DNA from: JANQSP01 sp965237565
GTDB lineage: Bacteria; Bdellovibrionota; Bdellovibrionia; Bdellovibrionales; UBA1609
Reading direction: 5' to 3'
Assembly (NCBI GenBank): GCA_965237565.1
Contig: OZ250145.1
Coordinates: 992,001 to 1,056,000, forward strand
DNA length: 64,000 nt
Numbering within the stretch: position 1 is the stretch's first letter; each line of letters begins with the position of its first letter. The notes under the pieces are model-generated. The model did not search any database. It saw nothing but the letters and a program-made list of their open reading frames with translations, and was not told where the DNA came from. Shown in pieces: positions 9,151 through 18,067 of this stretch. A program made the translations under genes and the position numbers.

Positions 9151-9156
9151 GAATCC

Positions 9157-10170
9157 TTGGATTATCATAAAGCTGGCGTAAATATTTCTGAAGCGAACAA
9201 GTTAGTGGATTGGTTAAAGAGGAAGCAAAAACATAGCAAAAATAAAAAGGTTCTTTCCGGTATCGGATCCTATAGTGCTTTGTTTCGTGCTTCCTTCCCA
9301 AAGATGAAAAAACCCTGCTTGGCTACGAGCGTAGATGGGGTGGGAACGAAAGTAAAACTGGCGACGTATTTTCAGAGCTACAAGGAAGTAGCCCAAGACT
9401 TGGTCGCTATGTGTGTGAATGATCTTATTTGTTGCGGAGCAGAGCCACTTTTTTTTATGGATTATTATGCTTGTTCCAAAATCAATCCAAAATCAGTTCG
9501 AGAATTTTTACATGGCGTCCAATTGGCCTGTGAAAAAAGTGCTTGTGTCTTGCTAGGAGGAGAAACCGCTGAGATGCCAGGCTGTTACAAAGTTGGAGAC
9601 TTTGACTGTGCGGGCTTTGTCATTGGGGCAGTGGACTTTTCAAATATTTTGGGAGCTCACAAAGTGAGGGTGGGGGACCGCATTCTGGGCGTATCCAGTT
9701 CAGGCTTTCATAGCAACGGTTTTTCTTTGTTGAGAAAAATTTTTCAAAAAGATTTGAAGCTTTGGAAGAAAGAGTTGCTAAGGCCCACGGCTCTTTATGT
9801 GGAGTTGGCGAAAAAAATTTTTCCAATCAAGGGTCTAAGGGCCATGGCCCATATCACAGGGGGAGGCTTGGACAATTTGTTGAGAGTTTTACCGATAGGG
9901 ACAAAAGCGGAGCTCAAGCCTTGGCCCGTTCCATCCATTTTCTTGGAGGCCAAGAAGAGAGCAAAAATCACTTGGCCATCACTGCTCAAAACATGTAACT
10001 GCGGAGTGGGATTGGTTTTGATTCTTTCTCCTTCCGCTCATAAGAAAGTGCAAAAACATATTACTCAGCTTGGTTTTTCGGCTTTCGATTTGGGTTTCAT
10101 TCAGGAACAAAAAATGAAAAACAAAGCGCCTTCTTGGTCTCTTCCTTTTTCGAAGTTGAAAACTTCATGA
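9157..10170 (+). CDS. purM: Phosphoribosylformylglycinamidine cyclo-ligase (AIR synthetase)
   Basis: Catalyses ATP-dependent ring closure of FGAM to AIR in purine synthesis. The conserved N-terminus 'YHKAGVNISEAN' follows the start, then 'SGIGSYSALF', 'CLATSVDGVGTKVKLA', 'VAMCVNDLICCGAEPLFFMDYYA', 'LLGGETAEMPGCY' and 'AHITGGGL'. I chose the TTG at 9157 (337 residues) because PurM proteins begin just before the 'YKxAGVDI' motif and TTAGGAGA lies just upstream. The frame is open to 9046 but that extra stretch is not PurM-like. It is the first gene of the operon. The C-terminus is close to full family length. Confidence 0.94.
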   Translation: MDYHKAGVNISEANKLVDWLKRKQKHSKNKKVLSGIGSYSALFRASFPKMKKPCLATSVDGVGTKVKLATYFQSYKEVAQDLVAMCVNDLICCGAEPLFFMDYYACSKINPKSVREFLHGVQLACEKSACVLLGGETAEMPGCYKVGDFDCAGFVIGAVDFSNILGAHKVRVGDRILGVSSSGFHSNGFSLLRKIFQKDLKLWKKELLRPTALYVELAKKIFPIKGLRAMAHITGGGLDNLLRVLPIGTKAELKPWPVPSIFLEAKKRAKITWPSLLKTCNCGVGLVLILSPSAHKKVQKHITQLGFSAFDLGFIQEQKMKNKAPSWSLPFSKLKTS

Positions 10171-11330
10171 AGGATGTGTTCATTGTATCGGCTTGGGGTC
10201 GTGGAGCTTTTTTGGCGCATAGGCTTGCTAGACATTTTTCTGTTTCTTTTTTGGATCTTTCCCCTCTTTTTTCGAACTCTTTACCAGAGATCGAAGGACC
10301 TTTTGGCGTGTTTTTGCCAGAAAACTTGGATGACAACAAAAGACAATACCTCTGCGGTGATTTGATCCACATGGTTCCACAAGGTTTTTGTGTCCTAAAT
10401 CCCAAAGGGATTTTTGAATTTCAAGGAGCTATGAGTTCATTTTTTATGAAAAAACCGGAAGCAAAATTTGCCCACTCTTTTTTTTCGAACTGGAAAAAGG
10501 AGAAGCATAATAAAGAAGACGAGGAGCTTGCTTGGCTCATTCGTTTGGCAGAACAAATGGGAAGCAGTGTGCTTTCCCCTGAGAGAAAAAAAAATTCTTC
10601 CTATTTTTACAGCCCCATTTTTTCTCCCTATGCTTTGAAAGAGAGTTCTTTTCGCTACTTTGAAAATTTACAGAAAAATTTATCTTATCAAGGCATAGAG
10701 TGTTTCACTATTGATTCTTCAATGAAATTGGATGTTCAAAAAAAAAGTGTTTGTATAAAGACAAATCAAATGCAAAAAGAAGCCAAGCATCTGGTATGGG
10801 CCCTCAGCGGTCCAGAGACCAATCGATATTTTCCCTCGTTGATGAACACCTTGTTTCCCAATTGGGAAAAGCCCAAATGGATTTGGCAGAGATTTTCTCT
10901 TTCTTGGGATGATCTTTCTTATGAAGGAGTGATTCCCTCTATCTTCCTCTTGCAAACGGAGATTTCTTCGCCTTGCTTGCTGGGGAATACAATGATTGTT
11001 AAGAAAAACCCCAACTCACATGAGGGAGATCTTTGGAAAATTTGCCCTTACTCGAAAAGATTCGATAAAAAGATCATGATTTCTGAATTGCAGTCCGCTT
11101 TGTGCCATCTTCGCCAGTTTTTTCCTTTCTTCTCTATTGAAGCTTCGCTTCCGGATGAGAATTTTTGTCACGACTACTTTGTCTTGTATGAAAAAAGTGG
11201 TATGAGAAAATCAATATCGAAACCTGTCTTTCATTTGAATCCAGAAGCGAGCGGAAAATTAGATGATTATTCTCTATTGCAATACGCAGAATTGTTATTT
11301 CAGGAACTCTTGAAGGAAAAGAATGCTTAA
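10167..11330 (+). CDS. Unknown protein inside the purine operon, oxidoreductase-like
   Basis: A 387-residue protein that I do not recognise. The N-terminus 'MKDVFIVSAWGRGAFLAHRLA' followed by an acidic-ended strand 'VSFLDLS' resembles a degenerate Rossmann (FAD/NAD) fold without a proper GxGxxG. Later 'VCIKTNQMQKEAKHLVWALSG' (about residues 195-220) resembles the flavin amine-oxidase/phytoene-desaturase type. Both are inferences. The start overlaps the purM stop as ATGA, and its own stop lies 8 nt inside purB, so it is translationally coupled on both sides. Such tight packing argues for a role in, or co-regulation with, purine synthesis, but no purine enzyme matches. An alternative upstream ATG at 10134 is less likely. 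Confidence 0.85.
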   Translation: MKDVFIVSAWGRGAFLAHRLARHFSVSFLDLSPLFSNSLPEIEGPFGVFLPENLDDNKRQYLCGDLIHMVPQGFCVLNPKGIFEFQGAMSSFFMKKPEAKFAHSFFSNWKKEKHNKEDEELAWLIRLAEQMGSSVLSPERKKNSSYFYSPIFSPYALKESSFRYFENLQKNLSYQGIECFTIDSSMKLDVQKKSVCIKTNQMQKEAKHLVWALSGPETNRYFPSLMNTLFPNWEKPKWIWQRFSLSWDDLSYEGVIPSIFLLQTEISSPCLLGNTMIVKKNPNSHEGDLWKICPYSKRFDKKIMISELQSALCHLRQFFPFFSIEASLPDENFCHDYFVLYEKSGMRKSISKPVFHLNPEASGKLDDYSLLQYAELLFQELLKEKNA

Positions 11331-12645
11331 AAGATACACAAGAGAAGAGATGGGTCGCATTTGGACTCTAGAGAATCGCTTTAGAAAAATGTTGGAGATT
11401 GAAAAAGCCGTAGCCTCCGTACAAACTGATTTGGATTTGATTCCCAAGGAGGCGGGAGAGGCCATTCAGAAAAAAGCTGATTTTCGATTGGAAAATATTT
11501 TAGAAAAAGAAAAGAAAACTCGTCACGATGTAACGGCTTTCATTCAGGAAGTGGCTCAACATGTGGGCTCCCAGTACGGCAGTTATGTGCACTGGGGACT
11601 CACTTCTTCTGATGTCTTGGATTCCGCTTTGGCCTTGATGATTCGGGATGCCTCTTTTGTTTTGGAGAAATCTTTTCACAGTTTAAAGCAGGCTTTGCTT
11701 TCGCAAATAGAAAAACATCTGGATACTCTTTGCTCTGGACGCACACACGCAGTGGTGGCAGAGCCTATCACTTTCGGTTTCAAGCTCTCTGGTTTTTTAT
11801 TGGAGTTGGAGCGTAATCAAGTTCGTGTCTTTCGAGCTATTCGTCAGACTCAAGTTGGCAAGATCAGCGGAGCGGTGGGAGCTTATGGCACTCTTCCTCC
11901 TGAATTGGAAAAAAAGCTTTGTGAAAAATTGCATCTTTCTCCCGAGCCCTTGGCAACGCAGGTGATCCCTAGAGATCGTTATGCAGAGCTTGTTTTTTCG
12001 CTCGCTATGACAGCTAGTGGTTTGGAGAGACTGGCAGTTGAGATTCGTCATTTGCAAAGATCCGAAGTGTCTGAAGTCGCGGAGGGTTTTCGATCTGGAC
12101 AAATGGGTTCCAGTGCTATGCCTCACAAAAAAAATCCTGTTTCTTCTGAAAATATTACTGGTCTTTCTCGTCTGATTCGCTCCTATGTGATGCCCAGTTT
12201 GGAAAATATTGTTTTGTGGCATGAAAGAGATATTTCACACTCCTCTGTGGAACGCGTGATCTTTCCTTCTGTTTTTATCCTTTGTGACTATGCTTTGAAT
12301 CGTATGAGTGAGTTGATACAAAATCTAGAAGTAAACAAAGAGCAGATGTTGAAAAATATGGAAGTAAAGGGAGGAGTGATATTTTCTTCTTTTTTACTCT
12401 CTGCCTTGATTCGGAAGGGAATGTCTCGTTCTTCGGCCTATGACTTGGTTCAGTCTTTAAGTTTATCTTTACAAGCTTCTGAGTCTTTTCAAGATGTTTT
12501 GTTGAAGGATCAATCCATAATGAAATACTTGAGTTCCAAAGAGATAAAAGAAATTTTTTCCTTTGAAAAAAGAAAAAAAGAACTTCATTTGAGAGTGAAA
12601 AAGATTTTGGATTCTTTTCGGCAAGCAAATAGGCAAAAAGCATGA
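11323..12645 (+). CDS. purB: Adenylosuccinate lyase
   Basis: Lyase of 440 residues acting twice in purine synthesis, on SAICAR and on adenylosuccinate. The fumarase/aspartase superfamily signature 'GSSAMPHKKNPVSSENI' is near residue 265, with the catalytic Ser in the flexible loop. 'TRHDVTAFIQ' and 'HWGLTSSDVLD' (about residues 65-100) supply active-site His and Ser/Thr residues. It overlaps the preceding unknown gene by 8 nt and the following purC by 4 nt (ATGA), so translation is coupled along the operon. Confidence 0.97.
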   Translation: MLKRYTREEMGRIWTLENRFRKMLEIEKAVASVQTDLDLIPKEAGEAIQKKADFRLENILEKEKKTRHDVTAFIQEVAQHVGSQYGSYVHWGLTSSDVLDSALALMIRDASFVLEKSFHSLKQALLSQIEKHLDTLCSGRTHAVVAEPITFGFKLSGFLLELERNQVRVFRAIRQTQVGKISGAVGAYGTLPPELEKKLCEKLHLSPEPLATQVIPRDRYAELVFSLAMTASGLERLAVEIRHLQRSEVSEVAEGFRSGQMGSSAMPHKKNPVSSENITGLSRLIRSYVMPSLENIVLWHERDISHSSVERVIFPSVFILCDYALNRMSELIQNLEVNKEQMLKNMEVKGGVIFSSFLLSALIRKGMSRSSAYDLVQSLSLSLQASESFQDVLLKDQSIMKYLSSKEIKEIFSFEKRKKELHLRVKKILDSFRQANRQKA

Positions 12646-13376
12646 AATGGCATAGAGGAGATTTCCTTCATGAAGGGAAGGGAAAGTCGATTTATTCCAT
12701 TGAAAATTCTTCTCACTTGCTTTGGATGGATTTTAAAGATCAATTGACGGCATACAACGGAGAAAAAAAATCTTCCTTTGAAAAAAAAGGCATGTTCAAT
12801 CGAGATTGCAGTTCCATTATTTTTCGCTATTTAGAAAAGGAAGGATTTTCCACTCATTGGATAGAAAATGTGAATGATTGCTCGATGATTTGTCGTCGGC
12901 TGGATATGGTTCCCTTAGAGGTAGTCGTAAGAAATCGCATTGCCGGATCCATTGCTCGCAAGTTTTCGATGAAGGAAGGAACTTCTTTAGAAAATCCTTT
13001 AGTGGAACTTTATTATAAGAACGACAATCTCAAAGACCCTTTCATAAATTCAGAGCAGGCCTTGGCGCTCAAATTGCTTTGCAAACAGGAGGAAATCAAT
13101 TTGTTGAAGAGGGTGGCTTTACGAATCAACGAGCGCTTGGTTTTATTTTTTGATTTCGTTGGAGTGGAACTCATTGACTTCAAGTTAGAATTTGGAAGAA
13201 ATAAGGATGATTTTATTTTGGGTGACGAAATTTCCTGTGACACCTGTCGCTTGTGGGAAAAATCGACCGGAGAGAAATTAGATAAGGATCGTTTTCGCTT
13301 GGATTTGGGAGGGACGGAAGAAGCCTACGAGAAGGTGCATCGTCTTTTGACTGAAAAATGGGAGAAAAGATTGTGA
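12642..13376 (+). CDS. purC: SAICAR synthetase
   Basis: Joins CAIR and aspartate with ATP to form SAICAR. The 244-residue protein shows 'HEGKGKSIYSIE' (nucleotide loop), 'DQLTAYNG' (the DxxSAfNG region), 'VVRNRIAGSIARKF' and 'LIDFKLEFGR' with 'LGDEISCDTCRLW' as the metal/ATP region. The length matches the short bacterial type. The start ATG overlaps purB as ATGA, and its last 19 nt overlap the start of purS, which is unusually deep. Confidence 0.97.
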   Translation: MKWHRGDFLHEGKGKSIYSIENSSHLLWMDFKDQLTAYNGEKKSSFEKKGMFNRDCSSIIFRYLEKEGFSTHWIENVNDCSMICRRLDMVPLEVVVRNRIAGSIARKFSMKEGTSLENPLVELYYKNDNLKDPFINSEQALALKLLCKQEEINLLKRVALRINERLVLFFDFVGVELIDFKLEFGRNKDDFILGDEISCDTCRLWEKSTGEKLDKDRFRLDLGGTEEAYEKVHRLLTEKWEKRL

Positions 13377-13621
13377 CATTTGTAGTAGATGTGAGTGTTT
13401 TGCCAAGGAAGGAGGTCTTAGATGTTCAGGGGAGAGCCATTGCCGAGACTTTAAAAAGCTTGGGTCATTCCATCGAAGATTGTATTTGTGGAAAATTGAT
13501 TCGAATAAAGGTCCAAGGAGAAAATCAGGAAGAGGCTTTACAAAAGGCAAAAGAGATGGTCAAGACAGTTTTGTGTAATCCTCTTGTGGAGACATACCAC
13601 TTGGAAATTTCGTCTCTGTAA
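13358..13621 (+). CDS. purS: FGAM synthetase subunit PurS
   Basis: Small structural subunit of 87 residues that bridges PurL and PurQ in the three-part FGAM synthetase. The pattern 'VLPRKEVLDVQGRAIAETLKSLGH' followed by 'GKLIRI' and a C-terminal 'CNPLVETYHLEI' is typical. It overlaps purC by 19 nt and is followed by purQ after 15 bp. Its presence, with a short PurL, means this organism uses the PurS/PurQ/PurL complex rather than the single large PurL of gammaproteobacteria. Confidence 0.95.
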   Translation: MGEKIVTFVVDVSVLPRKEVLDVQGRAIAETLKSLGHSIEDCICGKLIRIKVQGENQEEALQKAKEMVKTVLCNPLVETYHLEISSL

Positions 13622-13636
13622 AGTGGGGAACCCATT

Positions 13637-14278
13637 ATGAAGCCAGTTGCAGTTTTGTGTTTTCCGGGAACCCAATGCGATCAAGATGTAAAAGCTGTTT
13701 TTGATTTATTAAACAAGCCTGTGAAATGGATCTGGCACAAAGATCAATTTTCTTATAGAGATTATTCTTCTTTTATTTTAGCTGGGGGATTTTCCTATGG
13801 AGACTATCTGCGGGCTGGAGCTTTGGCAGCTCATTCGCAGGCCACTCGGGAAATCCATTCGGCAGCTTTAGCTGGCTGGCCTGTATTGGGTATTTGTAAT
13901 GGTTTTCAAATTCTATGTGAAATGGGATTGCTAACAGGGACTTTGAGACTGAATCAAAATTGTCGTTTTATTTCCAAGTGGATAGACTTAGAGCTTTGCA
14001 ATCCTTGTGAGATGTGGGGTGGAGACAAAAAGAAAAATATTTGCATTCCGATGGCTCACAAAGAGGGTTCTTTTTACGTTTCAAAAGAACAGTTGAGGGG
14101 CTTGGAAAATGAATCACAAATCTGGTGGCGATACAAAAAAAATCCCAACGGTTCAGTAGAAGACATAGCTGGTGTGATGAATAAAAAAAGAAATGTTGCT
14201 GGACTCATGCCTCATCCGGAAAGAGCGGTGGCGAATTGGATGGGGAGCGAGCAGGGGCTTTCTTTTTTTCAAAATTGA
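13637..14278 (+). CDS. purQ: FGAM synthetase glutaminase subunit PurQ
   Basis: Class I glutamine amidotransferase subunit of 213 residues that feeds ammonia to PurL. It opens 'VAVLCFPGTQCDQD', with 'LAGGFSYGDYLRAGALA' around residue 49, the nucleophile C87 in 'GICNGFQIL', and the catalytic His/Glu in 'MPHPERA' near residue 193. The length is slightly below the common 220-230. It is followed by purL after 15 bp. Confidence 0.97.
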   Translation: MKPVAVLCFPGTQCDQDVKAVFDLLNKPVKWIWHKDQFSYRDYSSFILAGGFSYGDYLRAGALAAHSQATREIHSAALAGWPVLGICNGFQILCEMGLLTGTLRLNQNCRFISKWIDLELCNPCEMWGGDKKKNICIPMAHKEGSFYVSKEQLRGLENESQIWWRYKKNPNGSVEDIAGVMNKKRNVAGLMPHPERAVANWMGSEQGLSFFQN

Positions 14279-14293
14279 AAAAAGGGGTCTGAA

Positions 14294-16504
14294 ATGCAAA
14301 AGGAGCTTTTGGCTCATTACCGCTTGAGTGTAGAGGAGTACCAGTCCATTGAAAAAAAACTTAGGCATTCTCCCTCTCGCTTGGAGTTGGCTTTGTTTTC
14401 CGCCCTCTGGAGCGAGCATTGTTCTTACAAAAGTACTTCCATTCATCTAAAGAAACTCTATTTTGATTCACCCAAAGTGCTGAGTTCCTTCGGTGAAAAT
14501 GCAGGAGTTGTAGATATCGGACAAGAGGAAAAAGTGGCTTTCAAAGTAGAAAGCCACAATCATCCTTCTCAGATTTCCCCTTATCACGGAGCGGGAACGG
14601 GGGTGGGTGGAATTTTGAGAGATATATTTGTTATGAATGCTCGTCCAGTGGCCTTGGCCAATTATCTTTGCTTTGGCAGTCCAGACTCTGCATCCACTCC
14701 CAGCTTGGTGGATGGAGTGGTTCGCGGAATTGGGGATTACGGCAACTGCATGGGCATTCCAACGATTACTGGGCAAACCGAGTTTCATCCTTCTTATAAT
14801 GAAAATGTTATCGTAAACGCTTTCGCTCTTGGCTATTTTGGTCCTAAGGATTCCGTGATGACTTCAAAACCTTGGGGGAGTGGCAACTTGTTAGTTTATG
14901 CCGGGTCTCAGACGGGGAGAGACGGCATCCATGGCGCTTCCATGGCGAGTGAATCTTTTACGGAGAAAAGCCATAAAAACAAAGAGACCTGTGTGCAAAT
15001 AGGAGATCCCTTCTATGGGAAATTACTAATGGAATCTTGTTTGGAGGTGATGAAAAAAAAATTGATTGTGTCAGCTCAGGATATGGGAGCTGCCGGTTTG
15101 ATTAGTTCCAGTTTTGAGATGCTGAGCAAGGGAAAAATGGGGATGGATCTTCATTTGGACCGAGTTCCTTTAAGAGATTCTAGCATGAGTCCGGAAGACA
15201 TTTTATTATCTGAAACACAGGAGAGAGTTTTGTTTGTGGTTCAGCCGGATAAGTGGGATCAAGTGCAATCTATTTTTACGAAATGGGGCTTGCCGTCTTT
15301 TGTGCTTGGGAAATTAAAAGAAGAAAGAAGTGCCAAATTGTTTTGGCGAGGGAAGCAAATTTTGCAAATTGATCCCAGTTTTTTAACGGATGAGGCTCCT
15401 TGCTACAAGCGTCCTTTTTCTTCGTGGAAGGCCTTGCATCGTACAAAGAATAAGGAAAATACAAAACCTGCTTTCAACAAGCAAGAAGCTTCGACAGTCT
15501 TGTTATCCATTCTCAGTGATTCACGAGCCTGCACTCGCCAATTCATTTATGGGCAATATGATCAAACCGTGGGAGCCAAAACAATTAGGGATGCCTCTTT
15601 TCCTATTGCTGTGATTCGTTTGCCCAGTTCGGGCAGATTTTTGGCTCTCTGTTTTGGGGGAAGACCTCATATCATGAGAATGGATAGCTTGGAGGGAGGC
15701 AAAGATTCCATTTATGAACCAGCCCTTCAGTTAGCGAGTCGAGGTTTTGAGCCTTTGGCTTTCACAGATGGTCTGAATTTTGGTTCTCCTGAAAACAAAA
15801 CTGTGATGACCGAATTGGTAGCTTGCATAGAGGGCATGGCTCAGGCGAGTCGATCTTTAAAAACGCCGATTGTGAGTGGTAATGTGAGCTTGTATAATGA
15901 AACAAAGGGAAGAGTGATTTCCTCTACCCCAGTGACCACTTTGATTGGAGTGAAGGATTCTTTGGACATGCCCAAAGCTTCTTTAACCGGCGAAGCTGGC
16001 CACTCGGTGTATGTATTGAGTGCTCATCAAGTTTTCCATAAAGGTCTCATGGCAGAGAAAATGAAAGAAAAAGCCCCCTTCGTTTTTTATGGGTCCTTAG
16101 AACCAAAGATTTGCAAAAACTTTATGGAAACTTTATGGAAAGTGAGCCAAATGGCTCCTCCTGAGTCTTTGCGGGTTGTCGGGAAATTTGGTTTGCTTTA
16201 CACTCTTGCCCGGAAACTTTTGTATGCGAATCTTGGAATGAAGCTCAATATCCCTTATGATTTTTTTCAGGAAAGGTTGTATGAATTGGTTTTAGTTTTG
16301 ACAAAAGAGCAATCAGATATTTGGAAGGAAAGCGTAGCTGGCACAGATTTTCAGTTGGAAAAAATTGGTGAAACAATATCCGAGCCAAGGCTCTTGGTGA
16401 ATCATCAAATTGATTTACCAAATGATCAATTAAGAAAAGCCTATGAATCGGGATGGAATCGGTCTTTTCAACATTCATCTGCTCATAAATTGGTGGGATT
16501 ATAG
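14294..16504 (+). CDS. purL: FGAM synthetase large subunit PurL (short type)
   Basis: Catalyses ATP-dependent amidation of FGAR to FGAM. At 736 residues it is the short bacterial/archaeal type. Visible motifs are 'ALWSEHCSYKST' near residue 40, 'KVESHNHPSQISPYHGAGTGVGGI' with the ATP/Mg residues near residue 90, 'GGRDG'-type 'GRDGIHGASMAS' near residue 212, 'LSETQERVLFVV' and 'TDGLNFGSPE'. The stop TAG shares one G with the GTG start of purF. It functions with PurS and PurQ encoded just upstream. Confidence 0.97.
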   Translation: MQKELLAHYRLSVEEYQSIEKKLRHSPSRLELALFSALWSEHCSYKSTSIHLKKLYFDSPKVLSSFGENAGVVDIGQEEKVAFKVESHNHPSQISPYHGAGTGVGGILRDIFVMNARPVALANYLCFGSPDSASTPSLVDGVVRGIGDYGNCMGIPTITGQTEFHPSYNENVIVNAFALGYFGPKDSVMTSKPWGSGNLLVYAGSQTGRDGIHGASMASESFTEKSHKNKETCVQIGDPFYGKLLMESCLEVMKKKLIVSAQDMGAAGLISSSFEMLSKGKMGMDLHLDRVPLRDSSMSPEDILLSETQERVLFVVQPDKWDQVQSIFTKWGLPSFVLGKLKEERSAKLFWRGKQILQIDPSFLTDEAPCYKRPFSSWKALHRTKNKENTKPAFNKQEASTVLLSILSDSRACTRQFIYGQYDQTVGAKTIRDASFPIAVIRLPSSGRFLALCFGGRPHIMRMDSLEGGKDSIYEPALQLASRGFEPLAFTDGLNFGSPENKTVMTELVACIEGMAQASRSLKTPIVSGNVSLYNETKGRVISSTPVTTLIGVKDSLDMPKASLTGEAGHSVYVLSAHQVFHKGLMAEKMKEKAPFVFYGSLEPKICKNFMETLWKVSQMAPPESLRVVGKFGLLYTLARKLLYANLGMKLNIPYDFFQERLYELVLVLTKEQSDIWKESVAGTDFQLEKIGETISEPRLLVNHQIDLPNDQLRKAYESGWNRSFQHSSAHKLVGL

Positions 16505-17898
16505 TGTCTGGATGGAATGATAAATGCGCTGTGTTTGGCATCTGGGATGATCCTGAAGCTTCTTGGATGACTTATTTGGGTCTTTATGCCCAACAACATC
16601 GTGGTCAGGAGGGGGCGGGTATTGTCTCTCTTCACGAGGGCAATCATATCATTCACCGTGGTTCCGGTTTGGTGGGGGAAGTTTTTAATGAAAATATTTT
16701 AAAAAAACTAAAAGGACGTTCTGCGATTGGACATGCAAGGTATTCGACTCGGGGTCATGAAGTAAAGGGCAATGTTCAGCCGTTAACATCTCGTCTATCT
16801 AATGGCTTGATAGCTGTTTCACACAATGGAAATATTGTTAATTTTTCTGAACTCAGAAAAGAGTTGATGGATCGAGGGAGTATTTTCTATGGCACGAGCG
16901 ACACAGAGTGCTTGATTCATTTGTTAGCCTATGAAAATAAGTCTTCCATTGTCTCTGCTTTAAAGAAATGTTTGCCTCGTTTGAAAGGGGCTTACAGTCT
17001 TACCCTATTAACGCAGGATTCTTTACTAGCGATCAGGGATCCGATGGGATTTCGGCCTCTTGTACTGGGTCGAAGACCCGTGAAAGGACAGCAAAAAAAA
17101 TCTTGGGTGGTGGCCTCAGAGACTTGCGCTTTGGATCTAATAGGCGCGGAATTGGTTCGTGAAATTGAGCCGGGTGAAATATGGTCGGTCAATTCTGAAG
17201 AAGAGAAGTCGGAATTTTTGCCAATGAAAAACAAGCAACATCATCGTTGTGTTTTTGAGGCTGTGTATTTTGCTCGTCCGGACAGCCAAGTCTTTGGCAG
17301 AAATATTTATCAGACAAGAAAGGAACTGGGACGCATTTTGGCTCAAGAAAGTTCTGTGCCAGCTGACCTCGTTTTGCCCGTGCCTGATAGTGGTGTGCCC
17401 AGTGCAATTGGTTATAGTGAAGCCAGCGGAATTTCTTATGAGATGGGAATTATACGCAATCATTACATAGGGAGAACCTTTATCCATCCTTCGCAGAGCA
17501 TTCGAAATTTTCGGGTGAAGATAAAACTTAGCCCGCAAAAATCATTGATTGCTAAAAAAAGTATTGTCGTTGTGGATGATTCTTTAGTTCGAGGGACCAC
17601 TTCCTTAGCCCTTGTGGCTATGTTGAGGCAAGGCGGGGTCAAAGAAATTCATTTTCGCATAGCTTCTCCTCCCATCACTGGGCCTTGTTTTTACGGCGTA
17701 GACACTCCAGAAAAAAGTGAATTGATTGCGTCAAAAATGAATACAAAGGAAATTCAAAAATATCTTCAAGTAGATTCTTTGGCTTTTTTATCTCATGAGG
17801 GTTTGATGAAGGCCGTGAAAGGTCCAAAAAACACAGATGGATTTTGCTCGGCTTGTTTCACTGGGAATTATCCAACAGCTTTGCCCAAGAGTGTGTAG
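16504..17898 (+). CDS. purF: Amidophosphoribosyltransferase (glutamine PRPP amidotransferase)
   Basis: First committed enzyme of purine synthesis: PRPP and glutamine give phosphoribosylamine. The GTG start overlaps the purL stop (TAGTG). A short 7-residue leader precedes C8 in 'KCAVFGIW', the N-terminal nucleophile exposed after propeptide removal. 'QHRGQEGAGIV' and 'GHARYSTRG' mark the Ntn glutaminase, and 'VVDDSLVRGTTS' near residue 357 is the PRPP loop. Late cysteines in 'CSACFTGNYP' match the Fe-S-containing B. subtilis type, so an O2-labile [4Fe-4S] cluster is likely. It is the last gene of the operon; no clear terminator follows. Confidence 0.97.
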   Translation: MSGWNDKCAVFGIWDDPEASWMTYLGLYAQQHRGQEGAGIVSLHEGNHIIHRGSGLVGEVFNENILKKLKGRSAIGHARYSTRGHEVKGNVQPLTSRLSNGLIAVSHNGNIVNFSELRKELMDRGSIFYGTSDTECLIHLLAYENKSSIVSALKKCLPRLKGAYSLTLLTQDSLLAIRDPMGFRPLVLGRRPVKGQQKKSWVVASETCALDLIGAELVREIEPGEIWSVNSEEEKSEFLPMKNKQHHRCVFEAVYFARPDSQVFGRNIYQTRKELGRILAQESSVPADLVLPVPDSGVPSAIGYSEASGISYEMGIIRNHYIGRTFIHPSQSIRNFRVKIKLSPQKSLIAKKSIVVVDDSLVRGTTSLALVAMLRQGGVKEIHFRIASPPITGPCFYGVDTPEKSELIASKMNTKEIQKYLQVDSLAFLSHEGLMKAVKGPKNTDGFCSACFTGNYPTALPKSV

Positions 17899-18027
17899 CA
17901 ATTTTCATCATTTTTCTATAAATGATCCAAGATCCAGCCCATCATGGTCACTGTAATTGGTTCAACCAGTGTCATTGATTTGGTTCCAAATAATGCGATC
18001 CAGTGGAAGATAGATAAATCGAACGAA

Positions 18028-18062
18028 TGTATAGTTTTTTTTTAAAATGATTGTATAGTTTT
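18028..18062 (+). repeat. Direct repeat upstream of ldcA
   Basis: TGTATAGTTTT occurs at 18028-18038 and 18052-18062, a 24-bp period, and the second copy ends 5 bp before the ldcA ATG. It replaces a normal ribosome binding site and may be a regulatory element or a chance AT-rich repeat. Confidence 0.4.
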
Positions 18063-18067
18063 CACGT

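Noticed and set aside
9046..9156. N-terminal extension of purM
   Set aside because: Not PurM-like, no ribosome binding site at 9046, and a candidate promoter lies inside it.
8983..9156. Purine riboswitch or PUR box ahead of purM
   Set aside because: No conserved aptamer core or PUR-type palindrome could be found by eye.
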